Below are positions 9,108 through 17,493 of a stretch of DNA of 60,909 nt, one piece after another. How positions within the stretch are numbered: the first letter of the stretch is position 1; each line of letters opens with the position of its first letter. The notes beneath the pieces are model-generated. The model had not been told where the DNA came from and searched no databases. It saw only the letters and a program-made list of their open reading frames with translations. The stretch covers positions 1-60,909 of the forward strand of contig NZ_CAJRAY010000048.1 of assembly GCF_907165215.1 (NCBI RefSeq). The letters are read 5' to 3'. The position numbers were made by a program, and so were the translations under genes. This DNA is from Thermobacillus xylanilyticus. Lineage in GTDB: Bacteria; Bacillota; Bacilli; Paenibacillales; Paenibacillaceae.

Positions 9108-9290
9108 GTCTGTATGTGCTCTGTAAAATACTGGGGTCCCCGTGCGGCCCGGTACATAATGCAGGATTTCACCATTCCGACTCGAATTGATCTAGTCAAG
9201 GCCGAGTGCTTCCTGCGCCGGAGGCGCGGACATCGGCCGGCGGGAAATCGCCATATTGCAAAAGCCTGGCGAAATGATGCGGCCGGGCGG

Positions 9291-9316
9291 CGCAACTTTT
9301 GCCTTCCGGATCGGTA
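9291..9316 (+). promoter_or_regulatory. ECF-type promoter upstream of the sigma factor gene
   Basis: CGCAAC (9291-9296), a 16-base spacer beginning TTTT, then GGTA (9313-9316). The layout matches ECF promoters (AAC-containing -35, about 16 bases, CGTC/CGTA-like -10) and its -35 block CGCAACTTTT is identical over ten bases to the one at 53040. Transcription would start near 9323, about 50 bases before the sigma gene. This suggests autoregulation. The GG in place of CG at the -10 weakens it, and TACAAT at 9315 could serve sigma-A instead. Confidence 0.55.
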
Positions 9317-9373
9317 CAATGTAGTGACGGATCCGGGAGGGCGATCACCGCAGCCCAAGGAGGGGCACAGCCC

Positions 9374-9964
9374 ATGACCGACTCCCAATTGATCCGTGAA
9401 ATCAAGGACGGCAACGTCCAGGCATATTCGGAATTGATGCGGCGTTATCAACGCAAAATACTGGCCTTCATCTACCATATGCTGAAAGGCGCGGGGCTCG
9501 ACCTGATGGCCGAGGATCTGTGCTCGGAGACGTTCTACAAAGCATATCGCAGTCTGCATTCCTTCCGCGAAGGCGACGCATCGTTCTCCACCTGGCTCTA
9601 TACGATCGCACGCAATACGGTGCTGAGCGAACTGCGCAAGCAGAGAGGCGGCAATGTCTCGCTCGACGAATCCGGCGTCGTGCCGCTTGCGCCGCCTGAG
9701 GCGGCGCCGGAACAGCGCCTGCTGCAGCGGGAGCGGATGAACCTCGTACGCGAAGCGATCAACCGATTGCCGGAGAAACAGCGTTCGGCGCTGATCTTGC
9801 GCGAGTACGACCAGCTGGACTATCAGGAGATTGCAACGATTCTCGGACAGTCCGTCAGCGCGGTCAAATCGCTGTTGTTCCGCGCCCGGGCCAGTGTGAA
9901 ATCGCAGCTGGAGCCGTATTTTGATTCGTCTTACGTGGAATACGAGGAGATGAAAGCACGATGA
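9374..9964 (+). CDS. ECF-subfamily RNA polymerase sigma factor
   Basis: A 196-residue sigma-70 family protein with region 2 (about 20-90, including DLMAEDLCSETFYKAYRSLHSF and FSTWLYTIARN) and region 4 (about 130-180, RLPEKQRSALILREYDQLDY then the helix-turn-helix IATILGQSVSAVKSLLFRAR), and no regions 1 or 3. The ATG at 9374 follows AAGGAGGGG; an in-frame upstream ATG at 9299 lacks a ribosome site and would lie within the promoter. It overlaps the anti-sigma gene by four bases (ATGA). Likely controls an envelope-stress regulon including itself and possibly the operon at 53.1 kb. Confidence 0.92.
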   Translation: MTDSQLIREIKDGNVQAYSELMRRYQRKILAFIYHMLKGAGLDLMAEDLCSETFYKAYRSLHSFREGDASFSTWLYTIARNTVLSELRKQRGGNVSLDESGVVPLAPPEAAPEQRLLQRERMNLVREAINRLPEKQRSALILREYDQLDYQEIATILGQSVSAVKSLLFRARASVKSQLEPYFDSSYVEYEEMKAR

Positions 9965-10569
9965 ATTGCGAGCAAGCGCAGCAATGGTTCGGTCTCGTCT
10001 GGGACCTGCCGGAAGACGATCCGGATCGTTTGAGATTTGAGGCCCATCTTGCGGATTGCGACAGCTGCGCGGAAGAATTCCGGATCTGGGAAGAGAGCGA
10101 ATCGATGCTCCGCCGGCTGCAGATTGCGGACGCCGAACAGGATCCGGATGAACGCATCAACCGCGCCGTCATGGAGCGGATATACCAGGAAGACTTCTGG
10201 CTGCTGCCGGTCAAGGACCGGACGTACCGTTGGTCCGAATCGTTCCGCCGCGGCGTGGCGGCCGCGATGGCTTGCTGCTTCGCCATGTTCGTCAGCGCCT
10301 TCATCTATATGGCGATCGGTGCTCCCGAGAAGGATGCAGCCGATGCGCAAATTGCCAGGCTTACAGGGATGATCGATACGATCAGCTCGGTGGACGGCGC
10401 AGAACCGATCAGCATCGAGTTCTATCAGGATGTGCCCGTTGCAAGCATCAGCGGTCCGGTCGTGCTGACTGTCGTGCCGACTTATCCGCAGTACTGGATC
10501 GCGCTGTCGATACTCGGCATGATCATGACGCTGCTGACGATCAACTGGTTCACGCGCACGAGGCATTGA
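9961..10569 (+). CDS. membrane-bound anti-sigma factor with zinc-binding N-terminus
   Basis: 202 residues. The N-terminus has the HxxxCxxC signature of zinc anti-sigma domains (H29, C33, C36 in FEAHLADCDSCAEEF) that hold ECF sigma factors inactive. Two hydrophobic segments follow, about residues 98-118 and 177-198, so the protein has a cytoplasmic head, an extracytoplasmic loop of about 60 residues and a second membrane segment near its end. Co-translated with the sigma gene. The signal it senses is not evident. Confidence 0.85.
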   Translation: MNCEQAQQWFGLVWDLPEDDPDRLRFEAHLADCDSCAEEFRIWEESESMLRRLQIADAEQDPDERINRAVMERIYQEDFWLLPVKDRTYRWSESFRRGVAAAMACCFAMFVSAFIYMAIGAPEKDAADAQIARLTGMIDTISSVDGAEPISIEFYQDVPVASISGPVVLTVVPTYPQYWIALSILGMIMTLLTINWFTRTRH

Positions 10570-10597
10570 CGGCGATCGCTTATCGGGAGGTATGTCG

Positions 10598-11191
10598 TTG
10601 ATCATCGGACTCATTCGGCATGGCGAGACGGAATGGAATGCCGTCGGCCGCATTCAGGGCCAGACCGATATTTCGCTGAACGAAGCGGGCATCCGGCAAG
10701 CGCGTGCGCTTGCGGCCCGGCTGAAGGCGGAAGATCGGGTATGGGACGCGGTCGTCTCGAGCGATCTCAAGCGCGCAAGGGAGACAGCGCGCATATTGGC
10801 CGATGCGCTCGGCATTCCGCTTCTGCCGCCCGACCCGAGAATAAGGGAACGATCCTTCGGGCTCGCCGAGGGAACGACCGAAGAGGAGCGGCTTCGGCGT
10901 TGGGGAGCGGATTGGCGTTCCCGGGACGTCGGACAGGAAAGCGATGACAGCGTTCAGAAGCGCGGGCTGGCGTTCATAGCCGACTGGCAGGCCCGCAGCC
11001 CGGAAATCCGGCTGCTGGTCGTATCCCACGGCAGCATCCTCGCCGTTTTGCTCCGGGCATTATGCAGCGATCTGGAAGATCGGCGCATCGGCAACATGTC
11101 GCTTTCCATCCTTGAATCGGCCGGCTCGGACTGGCGGGTACTTCTGCACAACTGTTCGAAACATCTGGATACGTTGGAAACACGGAGCTGA
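10598..11191 (+). CDS. histidine phosphatase family protein (phosphoglycerate mutase-like)
   Basis: About 197 residues with the branch-1 histidine phosphatase core: LIRHGETEWN at the N-terminus (phospho-acceptor His), an arginine in SSDLKRARETA, and the second catalytic His in VVSHGS. Family members include cofactor-dependent mutases and small-metabolite phosphatases such as PhoE/CobC; the substrate cannot be told. I prefer the TTG at 10598, seven bases after GGGAGG, over the ATG at 10592, which is only one base from it. It follows the anti-sigma gene and is closed by its own terminator. Confidence 0.85.
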   Translation: MIIGLIRHGETEWNAVGRIQGQTDISLNEAGIRQARALAARLKAEDRVWDAVVSSDLKRARETARILADALGIPLLPPDPRIRERSFGLAEGTTEEERLRRWGADWRSRDVGQESDDSVQKRGLAFIADWQARSPEIRLLVVSHGSILAVLLRALCSDLEDRRIGNMSLSILESAGSDWRVLLHNCSKHLDTLETRS

Positions 11192-11222
11192 CCCGGAGCA
11201 AGTTCGGGGCGGCTCTTTTTTT
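11185..11222 (+). terminator. terminator after the histidine phosphatase
   Basis: Interrupted stem GAGC...CCCG / CGGG...GCTC followed by seven T. It overlaps the phosphatase stop codon and closes the sigma/anti-sigma/phosphatase unit. Confidence 0.65.
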
Positions 11223-11338
11223 GCGCGTTCGGGCGAATATCCTGCAAAATCACGGTAATGGCGGGCGGCTTGCATCACGTTTTATTTTTTTTCGTTCTTC
11301 CCATAATGGGAATAGACCCAAGGAACGGAGGGGATGGC

Positions 11339-12586
11339 ATGCTGCTGGCCGAAATGTTGGGCTATGCGGACATCGCGCAGCTGATGCGGATCGCGGAAAT
11401 GTACCGCCTGGAATGCGACGGGCATTCGAAGCATGAGCTGATGCAGACGATTATGGCTGCCGCCCTGGAGAAGAATCGGTTTGAGGCGCTGCTCGACGGG
11501 CTGTCCCTCGAGGACGAACGGTTCCTCCACTCGCTGCTCTTCGATGACCGCGATGCGTTCAGCCTGGAAGAATTGCTCGCGCGCGTGCGCAGCAGCCGGT
11601 TCGATGCGGAGGCCAAACCGGGTTCGCCCGAGGAGGTGGCGGCCGTGCGGCTCGAATTCGATCCGGTCGTCCCATCCCCGGAAAGGCGGACGAAGCGGAA
11701 GCGGAAATCGGCGGCGCCAAAGGACGAACCCGCGCAAGGCGGCGGCTCATCCGCATCCGGATTGCGCGAGACGATCTCGCGATTCAAACAATACGGTTGG
11801 CTGTTCAACGGCACGAACGGCACGAACCGTTATCTGTTTCGCGTACCGGAAGATTTGAAGGAGCGGTTCCGCGATGTGCTGGCGGAGCGTCTGGCCAGGC
11901 GGCTTGTCTATGCGGGGGAGCCGCTCGCGTATCGTGACGAGCAGGAGCTCATGGCGGACGACGTGCTCGTCTTGCTGGATTATGCTGCGCGCCACGTGGT
12001 GCCGCTGACCCAGGACGGCGTGATGTACAAGCGGAATCTGCTCCAGCTGCTCGAAGCGCTGGCCGTCCGTGAAGAACCGCCGGCCCGGGGGAGCTGGCGT
12101 TTCGGCTATGGCAGACGGTTCAAAGACTATCCGGACCGGCTGGCCCTTCTGTACGATTACTGCCACTACAAAGGGTATCTGTCTGAGAAAGACGGCCAGC
12201 TTCGGCTGACCGAAGCCGGCGCAAGCAGACTGGCGAGCCGCGCAATCGAAGAACCCGAGGAACTGTACCGGTTCTGGGTCCGGCTCTACCGCGCGGCGAT
12301 TCCGAATCTGCCCGCGATCGTCCGGCTCATCGAGCGGCTGGCGGACCGCTGGGTGACGGCAGACTCGCTGCGCGGCGCGCTTCAGCCTTTTGTCCGGCCG
12401 TTCTACTACGATGATCCGGCGTCCGTGCTCGACAAGCGCATTTTCGCGATGATGGTGCATCTGGGATTGCTCAGAATCGGGGAAGACGAGAACGGCCGCA
12501 CGGTGCTCAGGCTGACGAGAGCCGGCAAGCAGGCGATAGGCGGTTCCGGAACCCGGGACTTCGAACCGATCCTGTCCGGCAGATAG
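11339..12586 (+). CDS. uncharacterised 415-residue protein with winged-helix-like segments
   Basis: I do not recognise this family with certainty. The N-terminal 90 residues are helical and charged (LLAEMLGYADIAQL, then RFLHSLLFDD), reminiscent of DNA-end or SAP-like binding domains. A basic, low-complexity linker (RRTKRKRKSAAPK) follows at about 115-145. The C-terminal half contains two segments that look like winged helices (YLSEKDGQLRLTEAGASRLA and LLRIGEDENGRTVLRLTRAG). No signal peptide or membrane segment. The start at 11339 is favoured by GGAGGGG just upstream; an earlier in-frame start has no ribosome site. It could be a DNA-associated protein related to helicase accessory domains, but that is a guess. 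Confidence 0.75.
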   Translation: MLLAEMLGYADIAQLMRIAEMYRLECDGHSKHELMQTIMAAALEKNRFEALLDGLSLEDERFLHSLLFDDRDAFSLEELLARVRSSRFDAEAKPGSPEEVAAVRLEFDPVVPSPERRTKRKRKSAAPKDEPAQGGGSSASGLRETISRFKQYGWLFNGTNGTNRYLFRVPEDLKERFRDVLAERLARRLVYAGEPLAYRDEQELMADDVLVLLDYAARHVVPLTQDGVMYKRNLLQLLEALAVREEPPARGSWRFGYGRRFKDYPDRLALLYDYCHYKGYLSEKDGQLRLTEAGASRLASRAIEEPEELYRFWVRLYRAAIPNLPAIVRLIERLADRWVTADSLRGALQPFVRPFYYDDPASVLDKRIFAMMVHLGLLRIGEDENGRTVLRLTRAGKQAIGGSGTRDFEPILSGR

Positions 12587-12730
12587 CCGGATGGGTAACG
12601 GTACATTCAGCCGGCACGGGGACATTCGTCCGCTACAGGGCGGCCGCTCATGAATATGCTTGAGTAAGACGTCGGCAGGAAGGACAGACATCCGGTGGAA
12701 CGATCACCGCTATTCCAGGAGGTGTGTCCT

Positions 12731-12904
12731 GTGGACAGAATGAAATCTTATGAGGCGATGCTTTCGCTGGCTGCGGAAATGGTGCTGGACGAAGCGCTGC
12801 GCATCTATCGCAAGGAAAGAATTTATGCCGAGATCGACAAAGCGCTGGACAACGGCGATGTGGACGGATTCCGCAGGCTTGCGGAGGAGCTGCGAACGAT
12901 CTGA
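12731..12904 (+). CDS. small IDEAL-domain protein
   Basis: 57 residues. The C-terminal segment IDKALDNGDVDGFRRLAEEL fits the IDEAL domain, a short helical motif found in B. subtilis YpiB and ComK-like contexts; here nearly the whole protein is the domain. The GTG at 12731 is eight bases after AGGAGG (12717-12722), better placed than other starts. It sits where ypiB sits in B. subtilis, just before ypiF and qcrABC, but lacks the long N-terminal part of YpiB. Followed at once by a strong terminator. Confidence 0.8.
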   Translation: MDRMKSYEAMLSLAAEMVLDEALRIYRKERIYAEIDKALDNGDVDGFRRLAEELRTI

Positions 12905-12911
12905 ACGATGG

Positions 12912-12942
12912 CCCGCCCCTTGGCCAGGGGGCGGGTTTTTTT
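12912..12942 (+). terminator. terminator after the IDEAL-domain gene
   Basis: CCCGCCCC (12912-12919) pairs with GGGGCGGG (12928-12935) across a short loop, followed by seven T. Confidence 0.85.
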
Positions 12943-13019
12943 GCTGCTGTCGGTTTTCGGCCGGCAGCGGGATATGGTAAGATGTCCGGGAAGAACAACC
13001 TGTCTGAAATCGGAGGATC

Positions 13020-13463
13020 ATGAAGCTCATGAAATTCAGTGAATTCAGCGGCGAACGATGGGCGGAATTGCAGCTTTATTTCGACACCGGCATCCTGCCG
13101 GTCACCGGCCTGACGGGCAGCGAATCGCCGGATGAAGCGGAGGCGGCTTTGACGCGGCTGCGCGATCTGCTCGACCTCGTCGAAATGCCGTTCAAGGGCC
13201 GGACCGTCACCTATCCCGCGCTGCACTATGCGGCGGAAGGGGCGCAGACGATCGAACGGGTTGCCTCCGGTCTCAAGGCTGGCGGTTTTCGACACGTCAT
13301 CATTGTCTCGTTGAACCGTTCCTATCAGGCGGACTTGCCTTCGGTTGATCTGTGGATCGTCCCGGAGCCGGACGGGTCGCTGCCGGCAGCGCGGGCTGTG
13401 TCGGAAGCCGTCCAGGCGATGTGGCGGAACAGGCGGGAAGAGCCTGACCGCAGCGCTGAATAG
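13020..13463 (+). CDS. ypiF: YpiF family protein (DUF2487)
   Basis: 147-residue soluble protein of unknown function. The call rests on overall sequence (GERWAELQLYFDTGILPVTG, EMPFKGRTVTYPALHY) and on position immediately before qcrA, as in B. subtilis. CGGAGG lies three bases before the ATG at 13020; the ATG at 13029 (spacing 12) is an alternative start. The 215-base gap to qcrA has its own promoter, so it need not be co-transcribed with qcr. Confidence 0.8.
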   Translation: MKLMKFSEFSGERWAELQLYFDTGILPVTGLTGSESPDEAEAALTRLRDLLDLVEMPFKGRTVTYPALHYAAEGAQTIERVASGLKAGGFRHVIIVSLNRSYQADLPSVDLWIVPEPDGSLPAARAVSEAVQAMWRNRREEPDRSAE

Positions 13464-13569
13464 AATGTCCGGGGCAAGGGAAAAATGTGCTGGGATGCGG
13501 CAATTGTGACAAATCTTCAACAAAATTCAGAACGATTTTAGGCGCTGTTTCATTTTCATTTCCGCGTTC

Positions 13570-13598
13570 TTGACGCTCAATAGGGCCTGGGATATTAT
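13570..13598 (+). promoter_or_regulatory. sigma-A promoter of qcrABC
   Basis: TTGACG (13570-13575), 17 bases, TATTAT (13593-13598), about 80 bases before qcrA. About 60 bases upstream, TTGTGA (13504-13509) begins an imperfect Rex/FNR-like site, noted as weak. Confidence 0.75.
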
Positions 13599-13678
13599 TA
13601 GTTATGGTTTGGTTCGTCATGGTAGTTGTCGGCATGACAAGACCCGCATAACGATTGGCAAAGGGGGTAGAGCAGGAG

Positions 13679-14209
13679 ATGAGCAACCACGAGCAGCATG
13701 AGCAGTCACACTCGTCCGTGATGAGAAAAACGATGTCCCGGCGCCAATTTTTGTCGTATACGCTCGGCGGTGCGGGCGCATTCATGGCAGGCGGTGTCGT
13801 GCTGCCGATGATCCGCTTTGCGGTCGACCCGATTCTTCAGAAGAAGACGGGCGGCACGTTCGTCAAAGTTGCCGAAGAAAGCGCGATTACGAGTGAACCG
13901 AAGGAATTCAAGTACCAGATCCACCAGGTTGACGGTTGGTACGAGAGCGATCCCGAGCGTTCCGCATGGATCGCGCGCGACCAGAACGGCACCATTTTCG
14001 CGTTGTCGCCGGTTTGCAAGCATCTCGGGTGCACGGTCAACTGGAACAGCCAGAACGACAATCAATATTTCTGCCCGTGCCACGAGGCGAAGTATTCGAT
14101 TGACGGCAAGAACCTGAGAGTGGCTCCGGCGCCGCTTGACGAATACGAAGTGGAAGTGAGAGATGGCTGGGTGTACCTCGGACCGGTCAAACCGAACTCG
14201 CGAGTCTGA
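13679..14209 (+). CDS. qcrA: menaquinol:cytochrome c reductase, Rieske iron-sulfur subunit
   Basis: 176 residues. Carries electrons from menaquinol to the cytochrome c subunit of the bc/b6f-type complex at the outer membrane face. A twin-arginine motif SRRQFL (20-25) precedes the single membrane anchor, so the folded protein is exported by Tat. The Rieske cluster ligands are in CKHLGC (near 113) and CPCHEAKYS (near 131). Start at 13679 (ATG) follows AAAGGGGG by 11 bases; the TTG at 13655 has no ribosome site. First gene of qcrABC, 19 bases before qcrB. Confidence 0.95.
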   Translation: MSNHEQHEQSHSSVMRKTMSRRQFLSYTLGGAGAFMAGGVVLPMIRFAVDPILQKKTGGTFVKVAEESAITSEPKEFKYQIHQVDGWYESDPERSAWIARDQNGTIFALSPVCKHLGCTVNWNSQNDNQYFCPCHEAKYSIDGKNLRVAPAPLDEYEVEVRDGWVYLGPVKPNSRV

Positions 14210-14228
14210 TTAGGAGGCGTAATATCCG

Positions 14229-14900
14229 ATGTTTAAAGCAATCTACAACTGGATTGACGAGCGTCTGGACATCACGCCGATGTGGAGAGACGTCGCGGAT
14301 CACGAGGTCCCCGAACATGTCAACCCGGCGCATCACTTCTCCGCCTTCGTATATTGTTTCGGCGGTCTGACGTTTTTCATTACGGTCATCCAGATTCTGT
14401 CCGGCATGTTCCTGACGATGTACTATGTGCCGGATATCATCAACGCTTACGCGAGCGTCGACTATCTGCAGCATAAAGTTGCGTTCGGCGCAATCGTGCG
14501 CGGCATGCACCACTGGGGCGCGAGCCTGGTCATCGTCATGATGTTCCTGCATACGCTCCGCGTCTTCTTCACCGGCGCATACAAGGCGCCGCGCGAAATG
14601 AACTGGGTTGTCGGCATGCTCATCTTCTTCGTCATGCTCGGCCTCGGATTCACCGGCTACCTGCTGCCGTGGGACAACAAGGCTTACTTCGCGACGAAGG
14701 TCGGCATCCAGATTGCGGAATCGGTTCCGTACATCGGACCGTACATTGCGGAACTGCTGCAAGGCGGCGATGTCGTCGGAGCGCAGACGCTGACGCGTTT
14801 CTTCGCGATCCACGTCTTCTTCCTGCCCGGCGCGCTGCTCGCATTGCTGGCGGCTCACTTCATCATGATCCGCAGACAAGGCATCTCCGGACCACTATAA
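14229..14900 (+). CDS. qcrB: menaquinol:cytochrome c reductase, cytochrome b subunit
   Basis: 223 residues, the length of cytochrome b6 and not of full cytochrome b. Four membrane segments with the haem-ligand histidines in HHFSAF, MHHWGAS, HTLRVF and HFIMIRR regions. Cys43 (in FVYCFGG) matches the cysteine that covalently holds an extra haem in the Bacillus and b6f proteins. Ends with RRQGISGPL, as the family does. AGGAGG ribosome site. Works with QcrA and QcrC in the respiratory chain. Confidence 0.95.
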   Translation: MFKAIYNWIDERLDITPMWRDVADHEVPEHVNPAHHFSAFVYCFGGLTFFITVIQILSGMFLTMYYVPDIINAYASVDYLQHKVAFGAIVRGMHHWGASLVIVMMFLHTLRVFFTGAYKAPREMNWVVGMLIFFVMLGLGFTGYLLPWDNKAYFATKVGIQIAESVPYIGPYIAELLQGGDVVGAQTLTRFFAIHVFFLPGALLALLAAHFIMIRRQGISGPL

Positions 14901-14919
14901 TTGAAGGGAGTTTTCACCG

Positions 14920-15795
14920 ATGGCCCATAACTCCAAGGACAGCCAGGAGAAAGTGGTATACGTCGGCGACTCCCGGGTCCGCAAGTCCGGGAGAATGCCG
15001 AACATACCGCCCGATTATTCGGCGTTTCCAGGCAAGTCGGAAGCGTTCATTCCGAATTTCCTGCTGAAAGAATGGATGGTCGGCGTCGTCGTGCTGGTCG
15101 GGTTCCTCGTCCTGACGATTTCCCATCCGGCGCCGCTCGGTTATCCGGCGGACCCGACCAATACGTCGTTCATACCGATGCCGGACTGGTATTTCCTGTT
15201 CTTGTACCAGTTCCTGAAGTATCCGTATGTGTCCGGCGATTACGTCGTGCTCGGAACGGTCGGCGTCCCGCTCATCATGTTCGGCGCCCTGCTGTGCGCG
15301 CCGTTCCTCGATCGGGGCAAGGAGCGCCGCTTCTACCGCCGTCCGATCGCTTCGACGCTGATGTTCCTGTCGCTGATTTCCTGCGTCTACCTGACCTATG
15401 TGGCATGGGATCACTATCAGCATCAGCTTGAAGTGAACGGCATTGTGCCGGAGCATATCAAGCGTGAAGAGGAAGCGCGCCTTGCGGCTGAGCGCGGGGA
15501 AGAGCGTCCGAATCCCGTCAAACGCGAGGACAAGAAGATCGCCGTCGTTGACGCGAACGATCCGATCACGTCGGTCATTCAGCAGAACTGCCTCTCCTGT
15601 CACGGCACGGACTACCAGGGTCAAAGCTCGATTCCGCCTCTGGCCGGCGTCGGCGACAAGTATTCGAAGGAAGAGCTGGCCGAGATCGTGACGAACGGCA
15701 AAGGCACCATGATGCCCCCGTTCGGCGGTCAACTCAGCGCTGAAGAGATCGATCAGATCGCAGAATGGCTGGCGAAACAGAAGAAAGCGGAATAA
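14920..15795 (+). CDS. qcrC: menaquinol:cytochrome c reductase, fused subunit IV / cytochrome c
   Basis: 291 residues. The N-terminal half, with three membrane segments and PDWYFLFLYQFLKYP, corresponds to subunit IV of b6f complexes. It is fused to a C-terminal cytochrome c domain with haem motif CLSCH near 224 and an axial methionine in GTMMPPFGG. This split-b plus fused-c arrangement is the characteristic Bacillus-type bc complex. Charged linker (about 180-215) connects the two parts on the outer side. Followed by a strong terminator. Confidence 0.95.
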   Translation: MAHNSKDSQEKVVYVGDSRVRKSGRMPNIPPDYSAFPGKSEAFIPNFLLKEWMVGVVVLVGFLVLTISHPAPLGYPADPTNTSFIPMPDWYFLFLYQFLKYPYVSGDYVVLGTVGVPLIMFGALLCAPFLDRGKERRFYRRPIASTLMFLSLISCVYLTYVAWDHYQHQLEVNGIVPEHIKREEEARLAAERGEERPNPVKREDKKIAVVDANDPITSVIQQNCLSCHGTDYQGQSSIPPLAGVGDKYSKEELAEIVTNGKGTMMPPFGGQLSAEEIDQIAEWLAKQKKAE

Positions 15796-15852
15796 GACAG
15801 CAATCTGAATGCCGCGGCCGATCTGAGGCTTCAGGCTGCGGAAGCATCAGCG

Positions 15853-15888
15853 AACCTGACCGCCATCCGGCGGTCAGGTTTAGTTTTT
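15853..15888 (+). terminator. terminator of the qcr operon
   Basis: AACCTGACCG (15853-15862) and CGGTCAGGTT (15871-15880) form a perfect 10-bp stem; TAGTTTTT follows. Confidence 0.85.
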
Positions 15889-15921
15889 GCGTCAAGAATG
15901 GACGGACAAGGAGGGCCGCAC

Positions 15922-16578
15922 ATGTCGCTCACATGGTTCACCAGCCGTGCGTTTCTGCTCGACCGCCGGCTGCTCTGGCTGCTGTTCATCTGCAACGCGC
16001 TCGGCACGGCGTATGGCTATGTCTGGTACGGGGAGCAGCTGCGCTGGACGCTCGATCACCATCCGTTATGGCGCATCGTGTTCGTCCCGGACAGTCCGAC
16101 GGCAAGCCTGTTCTTCACGATTTGGCTGCTGCTCATCCTGATGCGTCCGGGCAAGGAAAGCGGCGTTTACCGGATCTTCCGAATCACGGTGGAAGCGCTT
16201 GCCGTCCTGACGCTGGTAAAGTACGGCGTCTGGGCGGTCGTCATGAACGCCGCGCAAGGGTTGCAGGGCGACCCGCTCGACTGGCAGAACTGGATGCTCA
16301 TCGCATCGCATGCGGCGATGGCTGTCGAAGGGCTGCTCTATGCGCGGTTCATGCGGTTCGGCAAGTTGGCGGCGCTGCTTGCCCTCGGATGGATGCTGCT
16401 GAACGATACGATGGATTACGGCGTCGGCATCTATCCCTGGCTGCCGTCGGTGTTGGAAGACGATCTGACGGCTATTGCCGGATTCACCTTCGTGTTGTCG
16501 GTCGTCAGCTACTTTCTGACACTGATTGTGCTGCAATTCCGATCTTCCGGCGAAACCGGAGCTGGCGATCGCCGGTGA
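15922..16578 (+). CDS. ypjA: YpjA family integral membrane protein (DUF1405)
   Basis: 218 residues with about six membrane segments (for example LLWLLFICNALGTAYGYVWY, TASLFFTIWLLLILM, AGFTFVLSVVSYFLTLIVLQ). Function unknown. Identified by its pattern and its position after qcrC as in B. subtilis. Start at 15922 follows AAGGAGGG; the short in-frame extension upstream lies within the terminator/promoter gap. Confidence 0.85.
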   Translation: MSLTWFTSRAFLLDRRLLWLLFICNALGTAYGYVWYGEQLRWTLDHHPLWRIVFVPDSPTASLFFTIWLLLILMRPGKESGVYRIFRITVEALAVLTLVKYGVWAVVMNAAQGLQGDPLDWQNWMLIASHAAMAVEGLLYARFMRFGKLAALLALGWMLLNDTMDYGVGIYPWLPSVLEDDLTAIAGFTFVLSVVSYFLTLIVLQFRSSGETGAGDRR

Positions 16579-16648
16579 GCAGCAGATTCGGGCTGCGGTT
16601 CTGAACCGGGCAATCCGCTCATAGACTGATGTCTAGGAGGGATTGTCC

Positions 16649-17479
16649 ATGTCCGTTCGCCTGAAGATACTGCTGGCGCTCATGCTTCTGCTGACCGCCG
16701 GCGGATTGCCATTGTCTGCGGATGCGCCGGCGGCGGCTGAAGACCGTTTGGACCGTCTCGAGGTTCTGACCCACAGTTTCTACCTCGCGTCCCTGGACGG
16801 TAATCGCCAACTGTCCTACGCCTATTTGTTGAAAATAGAAGAAACAGCTGCATCGGCCGAACTGCGCGCGATCGGTGAACCGGCCGGGTGGAGACGGATT
16901 GATGATTCGCTCGGCGCGGCACGCAAAGCGCTTGCCCGCGGCCGCAACCCGGACGGGTGGCGGGCGGAGGCATCCCGGCTGCTGCTCGCCGTCGACGCAC
17001 TGACGCCCGGCCGCGAATCGCTGTGGCTCGAGTACGGGCGGCTCATCGGCGACGATCTCGACCGGATGCGCCGCGGCTGGCAGCGCGGCGGGACAGAGGG
17101 AGCCGCCGCGGCCGCCGTTTCGCTTCAGCTCCTGAAGGAGCGGGTCGAGCGTCTGGAGGCGGCGGCAGCTGTCGCCCGGCCGCAGCCGTCCGTTCAGCTG
17201 CTGCAGGAGCGGATCCGGTATGCGGAGAGGTTGCTGGCGGCTGCAGCGAAAGGGGAAGCGAACCGGGTCTGGATCGAGGAAGCGTTCGACGGCATCGAAC
17301 AGGCTGCTGCGGATTTGTTCGGTTCGAAGGAAGTGTTGTCGCCGGCGCGAGCCGATGATCCGTCGCCGGCATGGATTGCGGCCATGACCGCCATCCTGTG
17401 TGCCGCTCTCGGGTACGCAGGGTACCGCAAGTACCGTCATGACCGATGGGGCATATCGTCTGTCAAGCGCCCGCTGTAG
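16649..17479 (+). CDS. ypjB: YpjB-like sporulation-associated membrane protein
   Basis: 276 residues: N-terminal signal sequence (LKILLALMLLLTAGG), a long helical charged region that is probably coiled (about 85-210, with repeated LLQERIRYAERLL-like helices), and a C-terminal membrane segment (AAMTAILCAALGYAGY). This topology and the position between ypjA and ypjC match B. subtilis YpjB, annotated as a sporulation protein. ATG at 16649 follows AGGAGG by about eight bases. Convergent with ypjC over a shared terminator. Confidence 0.8.
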   Translation: MSVRLKILLALMLLLTAGGLPLSADAPAAAEDRLDRLEVLTHSFYLASLDGNRQLSYAYLLKIEETAASAELRAIGEPAGWRRIDDSLGAARKALARGRNPDGWRAEASRLLLAVDALTPGRESLWLEYGRLIGDDLDRMRRGWQRGGTEGAAAAAVSLQLLKERVERLEAAAAVARPQPSVQLLQERIRYAERLLAAAAKGEANRVWIEEAFDGIEQAAADLFGSKEVLSPARADDPSPAWIAAMTAILCAALGYAGYRKYRHDRWGISSVKRPL

Positions 17480-17491
17480 CCGCGGGCGCTT
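17465..17491. terminator. bidirectional terminator between ypjB and ypjC
   Basis: AAGCGCCCGC (17465-17474) and GCGGGCGCTT (17482-17491) form a perfect stem between the converging 3' ends. No long T run on either strand. Confidence 0.6.
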
Positions 17492-17493
17492 CG

